From NCBI GenBank assembly GCA_958450325.1, contig OY288243.1, forward strand, positions 66,634,606-66,698,605: a DNA stretch of 64,000 bases, in the 5' to 3' direction. The position numbers and the translations under genes were made by a program. The DNA comes from Agrostemma githago. Its lineage: Eukaryota; Streptophyta; Magnoliopsida; Caryophyllales; Caryophyllaceae. The notes beneath the pieces were generated by a model. That model was not told the origin of the DNA and searched no databases. It saw nothing but the letters and a program-made list of their open reading frames with translations. This document shows, in pieces, positions 37,082-48,351 of this stretch. Numbering within the stretch: position 1 is the stretch's first letter; the number at the start of each line of letters is the position of its first letter.

Positions 37082-37789
37082 ATATATATATATTGATTTT
37101 TTCAAAAGTACTAGAATAAATACGTTAAGCAAATAATATTTCACATTTCCTATATAAATTTTAATATAGCAATCATATAAATATTTTTTACGGACAGGTC
37201 GGGTCGGGTCACGATCCTATATCACCGGGTTCATGGAAGTCGAGTCGTGGATCAAGATTAATAGGTGTTGACAAACGAAAAAATGAGTTGGACAAGTCAA
37301 TTTCACGAGTCAGGTACGTAATGTCAAAATTTGTCAGATATAAATGTATAATACTAACTTTGTCCTAAAACGATCGTCTCATTTCCTCAATATATGTGAG
37401 AACTATTTAAATGAAACCGGACAATCTTAGTGGGACGAAGGTAACTAATGTAGGCTCTAAACATGTCAAATGGGTCGGATTAAATACGGGTCACGTATCG
37501 GGTTATGATCAGAATACGGGACATAGATACTTTCGAACGCCTTATTATTTGTTGCATCCGTTCATCGCACGGGCATCAAAACTAGTACCATAATTGTAAT
37601 TGTAAGTTTTCGATGGGCAGATAACTCGAAAAAATGAAGTGTTCTATTGATTATCCTGGCAATGCTGTTAGTACTGTAAATAATTCGCGGGGAAAAAAAT
37701 AGTTAAATAATTGAGCAAATTTATAAACTGATACTATTCGATCTCAAACCAAAATTTGTGTAGTAATACATTCTTAAGTTTCATCAAGT
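37082..37789. other. 3' flank of PMEI-like gene A
   Basis: Non-coding sequence conserved in all copies of the duplication (41347-42057; inverted at 43693-44395 and 48352-49030). It contains GGTCGGGTCGGGTCACG and a short open frame (MKPDNLSGTKVTNVG) that stays open in each copy. I see no domain in that frame and regard it as chance given the recent duplication. Confidence 0.6.
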
Positions 37790-38320
37790 CTAATGAACAA
37801 CATTCAACATTTTGAAGACGATCCCGTGCCAATCCCTTTGAACAGTATTCAAGTCATTAACAACGACATCAGGCAGTTTAACACCCTTAGACCTAGCAGC
37901 ATCATTACAGACACCAACAACAGCGGTAATATCACCAATGTAACCCTGTGCACCATGGAAATCCTTCTTATCAACTCGATCTCCGACATTATAAATCGGT
38001 CTTTGAATTCCCTCGATTTTGTTTAGGCAGATTGTCAACGCCGCCTTTAAATTGCGGTTTGAGGTTGACTGTTGATTTACGTGAGCATCAGTGTATAGTG
38101 CTGTGATGGCGCGCGTTGAGCAGGACATTACAGTTTTAAGGACAACGATTTCACTTGAGACGTCACTTCCAACAAGTGTTTCTACACAGCCTGTGCATTC
38201 ATTGTAGAAGTCTGTCACCCCGCAGAGACGGTTTATTAGGTTTATGTCACCGTTTGTGAACTGTGGATTGTGGAATGCGACTGTCCACAGGAAGATAACA
38301 AGGATTATTTTTGAGTACAT
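37790..38320 (-). CDS. PMEI/invertase-inhibitor-like secreted protein, copy A
   Basis: An intronless 176-codon gene. An N-terminal signal peptide (MYSKIILVIFLWTVAFHNPQ) is followed by a plant invertase/pectin methylesterase inhibitor-like domain. Cys33-Cys42 and Cys98-Cys138 give the two-pair spacing of that family (a short pair, then about 40 residues); Cys45 and Cys67 are extra. The family forms four-helix bundles that inhibit cell-wall pectin methylesterases or acid invertases in the apoplast; which target applies here cannot be told. It differs from copies B and C at residue 35 (Val for Ala). A TATA-like box lies upstream at 38441-38435 and a GATA-repeat 5' UTR at 38404-38338. The start is the first ATG after that leader. 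The length is slightly short for the family but complete. Confidence 0.8.
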   Translation of the reverse strand: MYSKIILVIFLWTVAFHNPQFTNGDINLINRLCGVTDFYNECTGCVETLVGSDVSSEIVVLKTVMSCSTRAITALYTDAHVNQQSTSNRNLKAALTICLNKIEGIQRPIYNVGDRVDKKDFHGAQGYIGDITAVVGVCNDAARSKGVKLPDVVVNDLNTVQRDWHGIVFKMLNVVH

Positions 38321-38337
38321 TTTGAAATTGAAACGAG

Positions 38338-38359
38338 ATAGACAGACAGACAGACAGAC

Positions 38360-38392
<33 letters not shown>

Positions 38393-38404
38393 TATAGATA
38401 GATG
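38338..38404. repeat. GACA/GATA microsatellite in the 5' UTR of gene A
   Basis: Four GACA-type units followed by about ten GATA units, directly upstream of the start codon. Homologous tracts in copies B and C are longer. Confidence 0.93.
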
Positions 38405-38434
38405 TTGTTGATTATTAGTCCTGTAATGTCCAGT

Positions 38435-38441
38435 TTTTATA
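38435..38441 (-). promoter_or_regulatory. TATA-like box of PMEI-like gene A
   Basis: TATAAAA on the minus strand, about 115-120 bases upstream of the start codon, conserved in copies B (42715-42721) and C (47668-47674) and in the broken copy D. Confidence 0.55.
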
Positions 38442-38789
38442 GGTCGGAAAATGATGTGTTTTTATAGAAGCTCAGGTGTCAATGATGTGTGATTGTGATA
38501 TTGTGCTTGAATGGTTTAGGAAATGGATTTTATATAATTATAGTAAGTACTATAATCTACCTAAAGAGTTTTGAAGTACACTGATTTTGGACTGTATCGA
38601 ATGCAATCTGACAGTATTCCGGCCTGTATTATTCCATAACTGTGAGTCTGTAACTGTAAATGTAAGTCGTCGACATGCAAATACCTCCTAAAAACAAACA
38701 ATATTTAACACAATTCCCCATGTAAATGCTATCACTAAAGTAAACAATGCAGCATTGCTTCAATTTTCTACATTAGAATCCAAGTCTCG

Positions 38790-39655
38790 GTAGTTCAGTG
38801 ACTCCTTAAATTGTTTTTCGGGCTGATTTGGTCTCGAAATTGAATGTTTCCAAATTCGCACAATAACTACTCTATACATCGTAGAAATGTCTCAGTGAAA
38901 CAGAAGGTACGTATGACTTCCAATAAACATATTTCAAAGACATTCGACTATCTTTCGAGTAACGTCGAATTATGCTGAAATCTTCGGTATATATTCGAAT
39001 CTAAACTATTTTTGAGTTTTTTTTAACAACTGACAACTATTTTTTGTTATAAGGATCCTATTCATATGGCCAACAAAATATCTCACTTTTTTCAAAAAAA
39101 ACAACAGAAACGGGCGAATTTGAAAGTTATTATCCACGTTTCTCGTGCTGATTTGGTCCCAAAATTAAATGTATTCAAATTTGCACAGCAACTACTCTAT
39201 ACATTGTAGAAATCTCTCGGTCAAATAGTAGGTACGTATGGCATCAAATAAAAAAAAATTCAAAGGCACTCGACTATTTTTTGAGTAACGTCATATTAGG
39301 GCAAAATTTTCTATATATATGTTCTCAAATCTGAACTATTTTAGACTTTTTTTTTAACAACCGTCAAACATTTTATGACACATGAAACCTAATTAAATTG
39401 CAAAATATCTAACGTTTTTCGAGAAATCTTCTAAAACGGTTAAATTTGAAGGTTATTATTCATGTTTTTCGGCCTGATTTGGCCCCAGAATTAAATATCT
39501 CCAAATCCGTACACTAATTACTCTACGCATTGTAGAAATTTATCCATGAGATAGAAGATACGTATGACTTCAAATAAACACTTTTTAAGAACATCTGACT
39601 ATCTTTCGAGTAACGTTGGATTAAGGCGAAATCTTCGGGGTGTGTGTATGTGTGT
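38790..39655. repeat. Tandem repeat, unit about 325 bp, upstream of gene A
   Basis: Three diverged units recognised by TTTCGAGTAACGTCGAAT-like blocks near 38954, 39279 and 39607 and by CGGGCTGATTTGGTC and CTCTATACATCGTAGAAAT blocks at the same period. Non-coding. Relatives are at 43060-43266, 46470-47340 and 61660-63010. Confidence 0.85.
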
Positions 39656-39660
39656 GTGTT

Positions 39661-41346
39661 GAAGTAGGATCCTTTACCTATGTCTTTTCATACAATTTAC
39701 CTCATGTCCACAACCATTAGATATAATTACACGAAGGGTTAAGATTAAAACTTGAAATAAAAAAGTCAAGCGTCAAACCCTACCTAAAATCAAAACCCTC
39801 TCCGTCAAACCATAATCACTTGTGCGTCAAACCCCTACCCAATCCTCACCGTCAAACTCAGCAAATTCACACCCAACACCAATCTCTACAAAACAATCTT
39901 GCATACAAATTAATCAGGTATTTCAATCGAATTTGCTGCTATATTGTTCAATTTTTTAAATTTCTTTCCAATTTTCGATCTCCTGTTGTATTTCTGTTCC
40001 AACTGTCGAATTTTGTTATTTCAATCGAACTTGTTGTTGTTATTTCGGTTGCTTTAATCACCAATATGGTACGATCTGCATTCAATTGCCTCTATATCAA
40101 CAATTTCGTTATTGTATTACAAATCAGCAATTTCACAATTTGTTAAACCTTAACCGAATTTAATTTGAAAATCAGGTATTTCATACGTAGAAATTAGATT
40201 ACGTGGAAATTAGATTTCACACAAATTAAATTTGTTGTTGAATCATGTTTTATGCAGAAGTTGAACGCAGTAGCGGAAAAAATTGAACGAAGAAATCGGG
40301 TATTTCGTTTGCTTCAATTTTGTGTTTAATTTCGTTTACTAGATATTATGGTTCTATGATTTCGTTATCAATTTCTAGGGTTTCTGATTGTATTGGATAT
40401 CGCCTATTTCGTAATCTGTTTTTGATTTAGTGTTCTGTTTTGTGTTCTATATTCTATTTAATTTCGGGTTCAATTTTGATTCAATTGTTGAATATCGATG
40501 TTAGCTTTGAATAATAAATTTGTTAAGTTTATTGTTGTTCAATTTTGCTTCTTCGTTTGGTTTCGTTCTCGGTATTGAATGTTGATACTTGCATCAATTG
40601 GTGAATGTCTTTTCATTCTGGGAACCGCTGCTGCTATATTTCAAAGCCATTTAGAACAGATCAATTGTGTTATTAACACCTGAATATGAACAATGAAATA
40701 TTTGAATGTGAACATTGAAATAACTACATGCTATTTCATAGCATGAATTTCTATATTTGGTACATTACTTCAGACCAATTCCGTGTTACTTTAAGCACTT
40801 TTTGTGTAACTTTAAGCTTGTGTGGCTAAAAGTCCTAATCCTAGCCACACAAGCTTAAAGTTAAACAAAAAATGCTTAAATTTACACGGAATGACTCTAA
40901 AGTTACACTTTTTCACTTCACCACCAACCATCGGAAAACTAAATTTATGTATCTTTAACCCATAATTTGGTAAATTCAACCCTTAACTTTGTAACTTTAT
41001 ACTAAAACCCATAACTTTAAAAGTTGTCGCCGGCGACGTGTGGTGGTCATGGTGGTCGCCGAAGACGTGGTGGTCGTCGGCGAAATGGAGGTCGTCAGTG
41101 ACGTGGTGGTGGTCGTTAGTGACATGGTGGCACCGGAGTGGTGGCCGCCGCATGGGCAGTGGTGGCAGCGATAGTGTTGAGTGGTGGTGGTTGATTGTGT
41201 TAGGTGATAAGGTAGGAGAGAACTGATTTTTTCTTTTTTGAAAAATAAATAAACATTGTAGTATCTCAACCATCCACCTCAAGTTGATCCAAGAGCTATT
41301 AATAATACTTACGAACTTATAGATTGTCTTAGCCTCATGTGAACCT
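39661..41346. mobile_element. 1.69 kb TIR-type element, copy B (complete)
   Basis: The left end GAAGTAGGATCCTTTACCTA follows a (TG)n tract. The right end, read inward, AGGTTCACATAAGGCTAAGA abuts (TA)n. The TIRs match only in the AGGnTC pattern. It includes the hairpin and GC-rich repeat of copy A. The short frames at 39820-40146 and elsewhere show no recognisable protein. Confidence 0.8.
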
Positions 41347-42057
41347 ATATATATATATATATTGATTTTTTTAAAAGTACTAGAATAAATACGTTATGCA
41401 AATAATATTTCACATTTCCTATATAAATTTTAATATAACAATCATATAAATATTTTTTACGGACAGGTCGGGTCGGGTCACGATCCTATATCACCGGGTT
41501 CATGGAAGTCGAGTCGTGGATCAAGATTAATAGGTGTTGACAAACGAAAAAATGAGTTCGACGAGTCAATTTCACGAGTCAGGTACGTAATGTCAAGATT
41601 TGTCAGATATAAATGTATAATACTAACTTTGTCCTAAAACGATCGTCTCATTTCCTCAATATATGTGAGAACTATTTAAATGAAACCGGACAATCTTAGT
41701 GGGACGAAGGTAACTAATGTAGGCTCTAAACATGTCAAATGGGTCGGATTAAATACGGGTCACGTATCGGGTTGTGATCAGAATACGGGACATAGATACT
41801 TTCGAGCGCCTTATTATTTGTTGCATCCGTTCATCGCACGGGCATCAAAACTAGTACCATAATTGTAAATGAAGTTTTCGATGGGCAGATAACTCGAAAA
41901 AATGAAGTGTTCTATTGATTCTCCTGGCAATGTTGTTAGTACTGTAAATAATTCGCGGGGAAAAAAATAGTTAAATAATTGAGCAAATTTATAAATTGAT
42001 ATTATTCGATCTCAAACCAAAATTTGTGTAGTAATACATTCTGAAGTTTCATCAAGT

Positions 42058-42588
42058 CTAGTGAACAACATTCAACATTTTGAAGACGATCCCGTGCCAA
42101 TCCCTTTGAACAGTATTCAAGTCATTAACAACGACATCAGGCAGTTTAACACCCTTAGACCTAGCAGCATCATTACAGACACCAACAACAGCGGTAATAT
42201 CACCAATGTAACCCTGTGCACCATGGAAATCCTTCTTATCAACTCGATCTCCGACATTATAAATCGGTCTTTGAATTCCCTCGATTTTGTTTAGGCAGAT
42301 TGTCAACGCCGCCTTTAAATTGCGGTTTGAGGTTGACTGTTGATTTACGTGAGCATCAGTGTATAGTGCTGTGATGGCGCGCGTTGAGCAGGACATTACA
42401 GTTTTAAGGACAACGATTTCACTTGAGACGTCACTTCCAACAAGTGTTTCTACACAGCCTGTGCATTCATTGTAGAAGTCTGTCGCCCCACAGAGACGGT
42501 TTATTAGGTTTATGTCACCGTTTGTGAACTGTGGATTGTGGAATGCGACTGTCCACAGGAAGATAACAAGGATTATTTTTGAGTACAT
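42058..42588 (-). CDS. PMEI/invertase-inhibitor-like secreted protein, copy B
   Basis: A 176-codon intronless gene with the same architecture as copy A: signal peptide, Cys33-Cys42 and Cys98-Cys138 pairs, and the C-terminal segment WHGIVFKMLNVVH. It has Ala35, like copy C. It sits about 4268 bases from copy A in the same orientation and shares promoter, leader and 3' flank with it, so the whole gene was duplicated. The upstream 325-bp repeats are cut off at 43266 by a rearrangement, so distal regulation may differ from copies A and C. Confidence 0.8.
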   Translation of the reverse strand: MYSKIILVIFLWTVAFHNPQFTNGDINLINRLCGATDFYNECTGCVETLVGSDVSSEIVVLKTVMSCSTRAITALYTDAHVNQQSTSNRNLKAALTICLNKIEGIQRPIYNVGDRVDKKDFHGAQGYIGDITAVVGVCNDAARSKGVKLPDVVVNDLNTVQRDWHGIVFKMLNVVH

Positions 42589-42604
42589 TTTGAAATTGAA
42601 ACGA

Positions 42605-42615
42605 GATAGACAGAC

Positions 42616-42672
<57 letters not shown>

Positions 42673-42683
42673 TATAGATAGAT
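42605..42683. repeat. GATA microsatellite in the 5' UTR of gene B
   Basis: About 17 GATA units plus two GACA units, longer than in copy A. Confidence 0.93.
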
Positions 42684-43266
42684 GTTGTTGATTGTTAGTC
42701 CTGTAATGTCCAGTTTTTATAGGTCGGAAAATGATGTGTTTTTATAGAAGCTCAGGTGTCAATGATGTGTGATTGTGATATTGTGCTTGAATGGTTTAGG
42801 AAATGAATTTTATATAATTATAGTAAGTACTATAATCTCCCTAAAGAGTTTTGAAGTACACTGATTTTGGACTGTATCGAATGCAATCTGACAGTATTCC
42901 GGCCTGTATTATTCAATAACTGTGAGTCTGTAACTGTAAATGTAAGTCGTCGGCATGCAAATACCTCCTAAAAACAAACAATATTTAACACAATTCTCCA
43001 TGTAAATGCTATCACTAAAGTAAACAATGCAGCATTGCTTCAATCTTCTACATCAGAATCCAAGTCTCGGTAGTTCAGTGACTCCTTAAACTGTTTTTCG
43101 GGCTGATTTGGTCTCGAAATTGAATGTTTCCAAATTCGCACAATAACTACTCTCTACATCGTAGAAATGTCTCAGTGAAACAGAAGGTACGTATGACTTC
43201 CAATAAACATATTTCAAAGACATTCGACTATCTTTCGAGTAACGTCGAATTATGCTGAAATCTTCA

Positions 43267-43692
43267 ATGGTAATATCACCAATGTAACCCTGTGCACCAT
43301 GGAAATCCTTCTTATCAACTCGATCTCCGACATTATAAATCGGTCTTTGAATTCCCTTGATTTTGTTTGGGCAGATTGTCAACGCCGCCTTTAAATTGCG
43401 GTTTGAGGTTGATTGTTGATTTACGAGCAGGACATTACAGTTTTAAGGACAACGATTTCACAAAATCGAGGGAATTCAAAGACCGATTTATAATGTCGGA
43501 GATCGAGTTGATAAGAAGGATTTCCATGGTGCACAGGGTTACATTGGTGATATTACCGCTGTTGTTGGTGTCTGTAATGATGCTGTTAGGTCTAAGGGTG
43601 TTAAACTTCCTGATGTCGTTGTTACTGACTTGAATACGGTACAAAGGAATTGGCACGGGATCGTCTTCAAAATGTTGAATGTTGTTCACTAG
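43267..43692. pseudogene. Fold-back PMEI-like fragment (two partial copies head to head)
   Basis: The minus strand at 43456-43267 keeps part of a PMEI-like gene (about residues 55 to 133, with a 38-bp internal deletion at a GAGCA repeat). The plus strand from 43461 to TAG 43692 keeps the 3' part (KIEGIQRPIYNVGDRVDKKD to FKMLNVVH). The two overlap for about 97 bp as inverted copies: 43269-43365 pairs with 43461-43557 with about one mismatch and a 95-base loop. There is no start codon or signal peptide, so no inhibitor can be made. Left junction: the 325-bp repeat is cut at 43266. Confidence 0.85.
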
Positions 43693-44395
43693 ACTTGATG
43701 AAACTTCAAAATGTATTACACACAAGTTTTGGTTTGAGATCGAATAATATCAGTTTATAAATTTGCTCAATTATTTAACTATTTTTTTCCCCGCGAATTA
43801 TTTACAGTACTAACAGCATTGCCAGGAGAATCAATAGAACTCTTCATTTTTTCGAGTTATCTGCCCATCAAAAACTTACAATTACAATTATGGTACTAGT
43901 TTTGATGCCCGTGCGATGAACGGATGCAACAAATAATAAGGCGTTCGAAAGTATCTATGTCCCGTATTCTGATCATAACCCGATACGTGAACCGTATTTA
44001 ATCCCACCCATTTGACATGTTTAGAGCCTACATTAGTTAACTTCGTCCCACTAAGATTGTCCGGTTTCATTTAAATAGTTCTCACATATATTGAGGAAAT
44101 GAGACGATCGTTTTAGGACAAAGTTAGTATTATACATTTATATCTGACAAATCTTGACATTACGTACCTGACTCGTGAAATTGACTCGTCCAACTCATTT
44201 TTTCGTTTGTCAACACCTATTAATCTTGATCCACGACCCGACTTTCATGAACCCGGTGATTTAGGGTCTTGACCCAACCCGACCCGACCTGTCCGTAAAA
44301 AATATTTATATGATTGCTATATAGGAAATGTGAAATAATATTTGCATAACATATTTATTCTAGTACTTTTAAAAGAATCAATACGTGTATATATA
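43693..44395. other. Inverted copy of the PMEI 3' flank
   Basis: Continues the + oriented fragment with the same 3' flank as at 37082-37789 (reverse complement). It ends in (TA)n next to a MITE. No gene of its own. Confidence 0.75.
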
Positions 44396-44431
44396 CATAT
44401 ATATATACATATATTTATATATATATATATA

Positions 44432-44669
44432 GAGGTAGGTTCAAATAAGGTCAACTATTTTTTTAAGTCTATATTAAAGTTACAGATGACATACGTTAAA
44501 GTTGCATTTTACAAAATTGATATGTAACTATAACATTCAGCACTTTTATCACTTCAAGTGATAAAGTGCAACTTTATAACTCATCTCGTGTAACTTTAAT
44601 CACTTTTTGTGTAACTTTAATACTGGAACTTAGGAACTTAAAAAAGTTGTTGACCTTATTTGAACCTAC

Positions 44670-44672
<3 letters not shown>
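44432..44672. mobile_element. 241-bp MITE with AAAGTTACAC motifs (copy 2)
   Basis: Both ends read GAGGTAGGTTCAAATAAGGT inward, an essentially perfect TIR, with (TA)n on each side. It is the same element as 54391-54631 in opposite orientation and related to 28031-28269. Non-coding. Confidence 0.92.
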
Positions 44673-44722
<50 letters not shown>

Positions 44723-44767
44723 TATACATATATATATACATACATATATATACATATATATATATAT

Positions 44768-46461
44768 AGGTTCACATAAGGCTAAGACACTCTATAAGTC
44801 CGTAAGTATTATTGTTGGCACTTGGATCAACTTGAGGTGGATGGTTGAGCTACTACAATGTTTATTTATTTTTCAAAAAAGAAAAAATCAGTTCTCTCCT
44901 TTCTTATCACCCAACACCATCAACCACCACCACTCAACACTATCGCTGCCACCACTACCCATGCGGCGGCCACCTCTCCGGTGCCACCATGTCACTAACG
45001 ACCACCACCACGTCACCGGCGACCACCACCACGTCAGTGACGACCACCACGTCGCCGGCGACCACCATGACCACCACACATCGCCGACGACAACTTTTAA
45101 AGTTCTGGGTTTTAGTATAAAGTTACAAAGTTAAGGGTTGAAATTACCAAATTATGGGTTAAAGATACACAAATTTAGTTTTCTGATGGTTGGTGGTGAA
45201 GTGAAAAAGTGTTACTTTAGAGTCATTCCGTGTAACTTTAAGCATTTTTTGTTTAACTTTAAGCTTGTGTGGTTAGGATTAGGACTTTTAGCCACACAAG
45301 CTTAAAGTTACACAAAAAGTGCATAAAGTAACACGGAATTGGTCTAAAGTAATGTACCAAATACAGAAATTCATGCTATGAAATAGCATGTAGTTATTTC
45401 AATGTTCACAATCAAATATTTCATTGTTCATATTCAAGTGTTAATAACACAATTCATCTGTTCTAAATGGCTTTGAAATATAGCAGCAGCGGTTCCCAGA
45501 ATGAAAGGACATTCACCAATTGATGCAAGCATCAACATTCAATACCGAGAACGAAACCAAACAAAGAAGCAAAATTGAACGACAATAAACCTAGCAAATT
45601 TATTATTCAAAGCTAACATCGATATTCAACAATTGAATCAAAATTGAACCCGAAATTAAATAGAATACAGAACACGAAACAGAACACTAAATCAAAAACA
45701 GATTACGAAATAGGCGATATCCAATACAATCAGAAACCCTAGAAATTGATAACGAAATCATTGAACCATAATATTTAGTAAACGAAATTGAACACAAAAT
45801 TGAATCAAACGAAATACCCGATTTCTTCGTTCAATTTTTTCCGCTACTGCATTCAACTTTTGCATAAAACATGATTCAACAACAAATTTAATTTGTGTGA
45901 AATCTAATTTCCACGAAATCTAATTTCTACATATGAAATACCTGATTTTCAAATTAAATTTGGTTAAGGTTTAACAAATTGCGAAATTGCTGATTTGTAA
46001 TACAATAACGAAATTGTTGATATAGAGGCAATTGAACGCATATCGTACCAAATTGGTTATTAAAGCAAACGAAATAACAACAACAAGTTCGATTGAAATA
46101 ACAAAATTCGACAGTTGGAACAGAAATACAGCAGCAGATCGAAAATTGGAAAGAAATTTAAAAAATTGAACAATATATATAGCAGCAAATTCGATTGAAA
46201 TACCTGATTAATTTGTATGCAAGATTGTTTTGTAGAGATTGGTGTTGGGTGTGAATTTGCTGAGTTTGACGGAGAGGATTGGGTAGGGGTTTGACGCACA
46301 AGTGATTATGGTTTGACGGAGAGGGTTTTGATTTTAGGTAGGCTTTGACGCTTGACTTTTTTATTTCAAGTTTTAATCTTAACCCTTCGTGTAATTATAT
46401 CCAATGGTTGTGGACGTGAGGTAAATTGTATGAAAAGAAATAGGTAAAGGATCCTACTTCT
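44768..46461. mobile_element. 1.69 kb TIR-type element, copy C (inverted)
   Basis: Reverse complement of 39661-41346 over its full length. It begins AGGTTCACATAAGGCTAAGA after (TA)n and ends GGATCCTACTTC before a (CA)n tract. It confirms both boundaries of the element. Confidence 0.85.
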
Positions 46462-46469
46462 ACACACAC

Positions 46470-47340
46470 ACACCCCGAAGATTTCGCCTTAATCCAACGT
46501 TACTCGAAAGATAGTCAAATGTTCTTAAAAAGTGTTTATTTGAAGTCATACGTATCTTCTATCTCACGGATAAATTTCTACAATGCGTAGGGTAATTAGT
46601 GTTTGGATTTGGAGATATTTAGTTCTGGGGCCAAATCAGGCCGAAAAACATTAATAATAACCTTCAAATTTAACTGTTTCAGAAGATTTCTCGAAAAATG
46701 TTAGATATTTTGCAATTTAATTAGGTTTCATGTGTCATAAAATGTCTGACGGTTGTTCAAAAAAAGTCTAAAATAGTTCAGATTTGAGAACATATATATA
46801 TAAAATTTTGCCCTAATATGACATTACTCAAAAAATAGTCGAGTGCCTTTGAATTTTTTTTTTGAAGCCATACGTACCTACTTTTTCACCGAGACATTTC
46901 TACAATGTATAGAGTAGTTGCTGTGCAAATTTGAAGACATTTAATTTTGGGACCAAATTAGCACGAGAAACGTGGATAATAACTTTCAAATTCGCCCGTT
47001 TCTGTTGTTTCTTTTTGAAAAAAGTGAGATATTTTGTTGGCCATATGAATAGGCTCTTTATAACATAAAATAGTTGTCAGTTTTTAAAAAAACTCAAAAA
47101 TAGTTTAGATTCGAATATATATCGAAGATTTCAGCATAATTCGACGTTACTCGAAAGATAGTCGAATGTCTTTGAAATGTGTTTATTGGAAGTCATACGT
47201 ACCTTCTGTTTCACTGAGACATTTCTACGATGTATAGAGTAGTTATTGTGCGAATTTGGAAACATTCAATTTCGAGACCAAATCAGCCCGAAAAACAGTT
47301 TAAGGAGTCACTGAACTACCGAGACTTGGATTCTGATGTA
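46470..47340. repeat. Tandem repeat, unit about 325 bp, upstream of gene C
   Basis: Three units (GTTACTCGAAAGATAG-like blocks near 46500, 46823 and 47149), the reverse complement of the array upstream of gene A. Confidence 0.85.
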
Positions 47341-47667
47341 GAAGATTTAAGCAATGCTGCATTATTTACTTTAGTATAGCATTTACATGGAGAATTGTGT
47401 TAAATAATTGTTTGTTTTTAGGAGGAATTTGCATGTCGACGACTTACATTTACAGTTACAGACTCACAGTTATGGAATAATACAGGCCAGAATACTGTCA
47501 GATTGCATTCGATACAGTCCAAAATCAGTGTACTTCAAAACTCTTTAGGGAGATTATAGTACTTACTATAATTATATAAAATCTATTTCCTAAACCATTC
47601 AAGCACAATATCACAATCACACATCATTGACACCTGAGCTTCTATAAAAACACATTATTTTCCGACC

Positions 47668-47674
47668 TATAAAA
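47668..47674 (+). promoter_or_regulatory. TATA-like box of PMEI-like gene C
   Basis: TATAAAA about 147 bases upstream of the start codon, within a block (CGACCTATAAAAACTGGACA) conserved in all copies. Confidence 0.55.
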
Positions 47675-47710
47675 ACTGGACATTACAGGACTAACAATCA
47701 ACAACATCTA

Positions 47711-47711
47711 C

Positions 47712-47801
<90 letters not shown>

Positions 47802-47804
47802 ATC
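47711..47804. repeat. CTAT microsatellite in the 5' UTR of gene C
   Basis: About 20 CTAT units ending in three CTTT units before the start codon. The longest of the three homologous tracts. Confidence 0.95.
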
Positions 47805-47820
47805 TCGTTTCAATTTCAAA

Positions 47821-48351
47821 ATGTACTCAAAAATAATCCTTGTTATCTTCCTGTGGACAGTCGCATTCCACAATCCACAGTTCACAAACGGTGACATAAA
47901 CCTAATAAACCGTCTCTGCGGGGCGACAGACTTCTACAATGAATGCACAGGCTGTGTAGAAACACTTGTTGGAAGTGGCGTCTCAAGTGAAATCGTTGTC
48001 CTTAAAACTGTAATGTCCTGCTCAACGCGCGCCATCACAGCACTATACACTGATGCTCACGTAAATCAACAGTCAACCTCAAACCGCAATTTAAAGGCGG
48101 CGTTGACAATCTGCCTAAACAAAATCGAGGGAATTCAAAGACCGATTTATAATGTCGGAGATCGAGTTGATAAGAAGGATTTTCATGGTGCACAGGGTTA
48201 CATTGGTGATATTACCGCTGTTGTTGGTGTCTGTAATGATGCTGCTAGGTCTAAGGGTGTTAAACTGCCTGATGTCGTTGTTAATGACTTGAATACTGTT
48301 CAAAGGGATTGGCACGGGATCGTCTTCAAAATGTTGAATGTTGTTCATTAG
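47821..48351 (+). CDS. PMEI/invertase-inhibitor-like secreted protein, copy C
   Basis: A 176-codon intronless gene on +, inverted relative to copies A and B. Signal peptide about residues 1-24; Cys33-Cys42 and Cys98-Cys138 pairs as in the inhibitor family. It differs from copy B by Gly for Asp at residue 53. It keeps the full upstream 325-bp repeats, TATA-like box and microsatellite leader. Such proteins act in the cell wall or secretory path on pectin methylesterase or invertase; the target is not determined. Near-identity with copies A and B points to a very recent origin or to gene conversion. Confidence 0.8.
   Translation: MYSKIILVIFLWTVAFHNPQFTNGDINLINRLCGATDFYNECTGCVETLVGSGVSSEIVVLKTVMSCSTRAITALYTDAHVNQQSTSNRNLKAALTICLNKIEGIQRPIYNVGDRVDKKDFHGAQGYIGDITAVVGVCNDAARSKGVKLPDVVVNDLNTVQRDWHGIVFKMLNVVH

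Larger units (their letters stand above)
35805..43266. repeat. Tandem segmental duplication, unit about 4.27 kb
   Basis: Equivalent points are about 4265-4268 bases apart (for example gene ends 37790 and 42058; 36773 and 41038). Each unit holds the 1.69 kb element followed by the PMEI-like gene region. The first unit is truncated on its left by a LINE and the second on its right at 43266. An inverted third copy lies at 44768-49030. Confidence 0.92.

Noticed and set aside
37411..37593. 60-codon frame MKPDNLSGTKVTNVG in the PMEI 3' flank, present in every copy
   Set aside because: The copies are too recent for an open frame to mean selection. No domain, no start context, and it lies in flanking repeat DNA.
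37793..38026. 77-codon plus-strand frame opposite PMEI-like gene A (also at 42061 and 48115)
   Set aside because: Antisense of a well supported gene. It is conserved only because the gene was copied recently.
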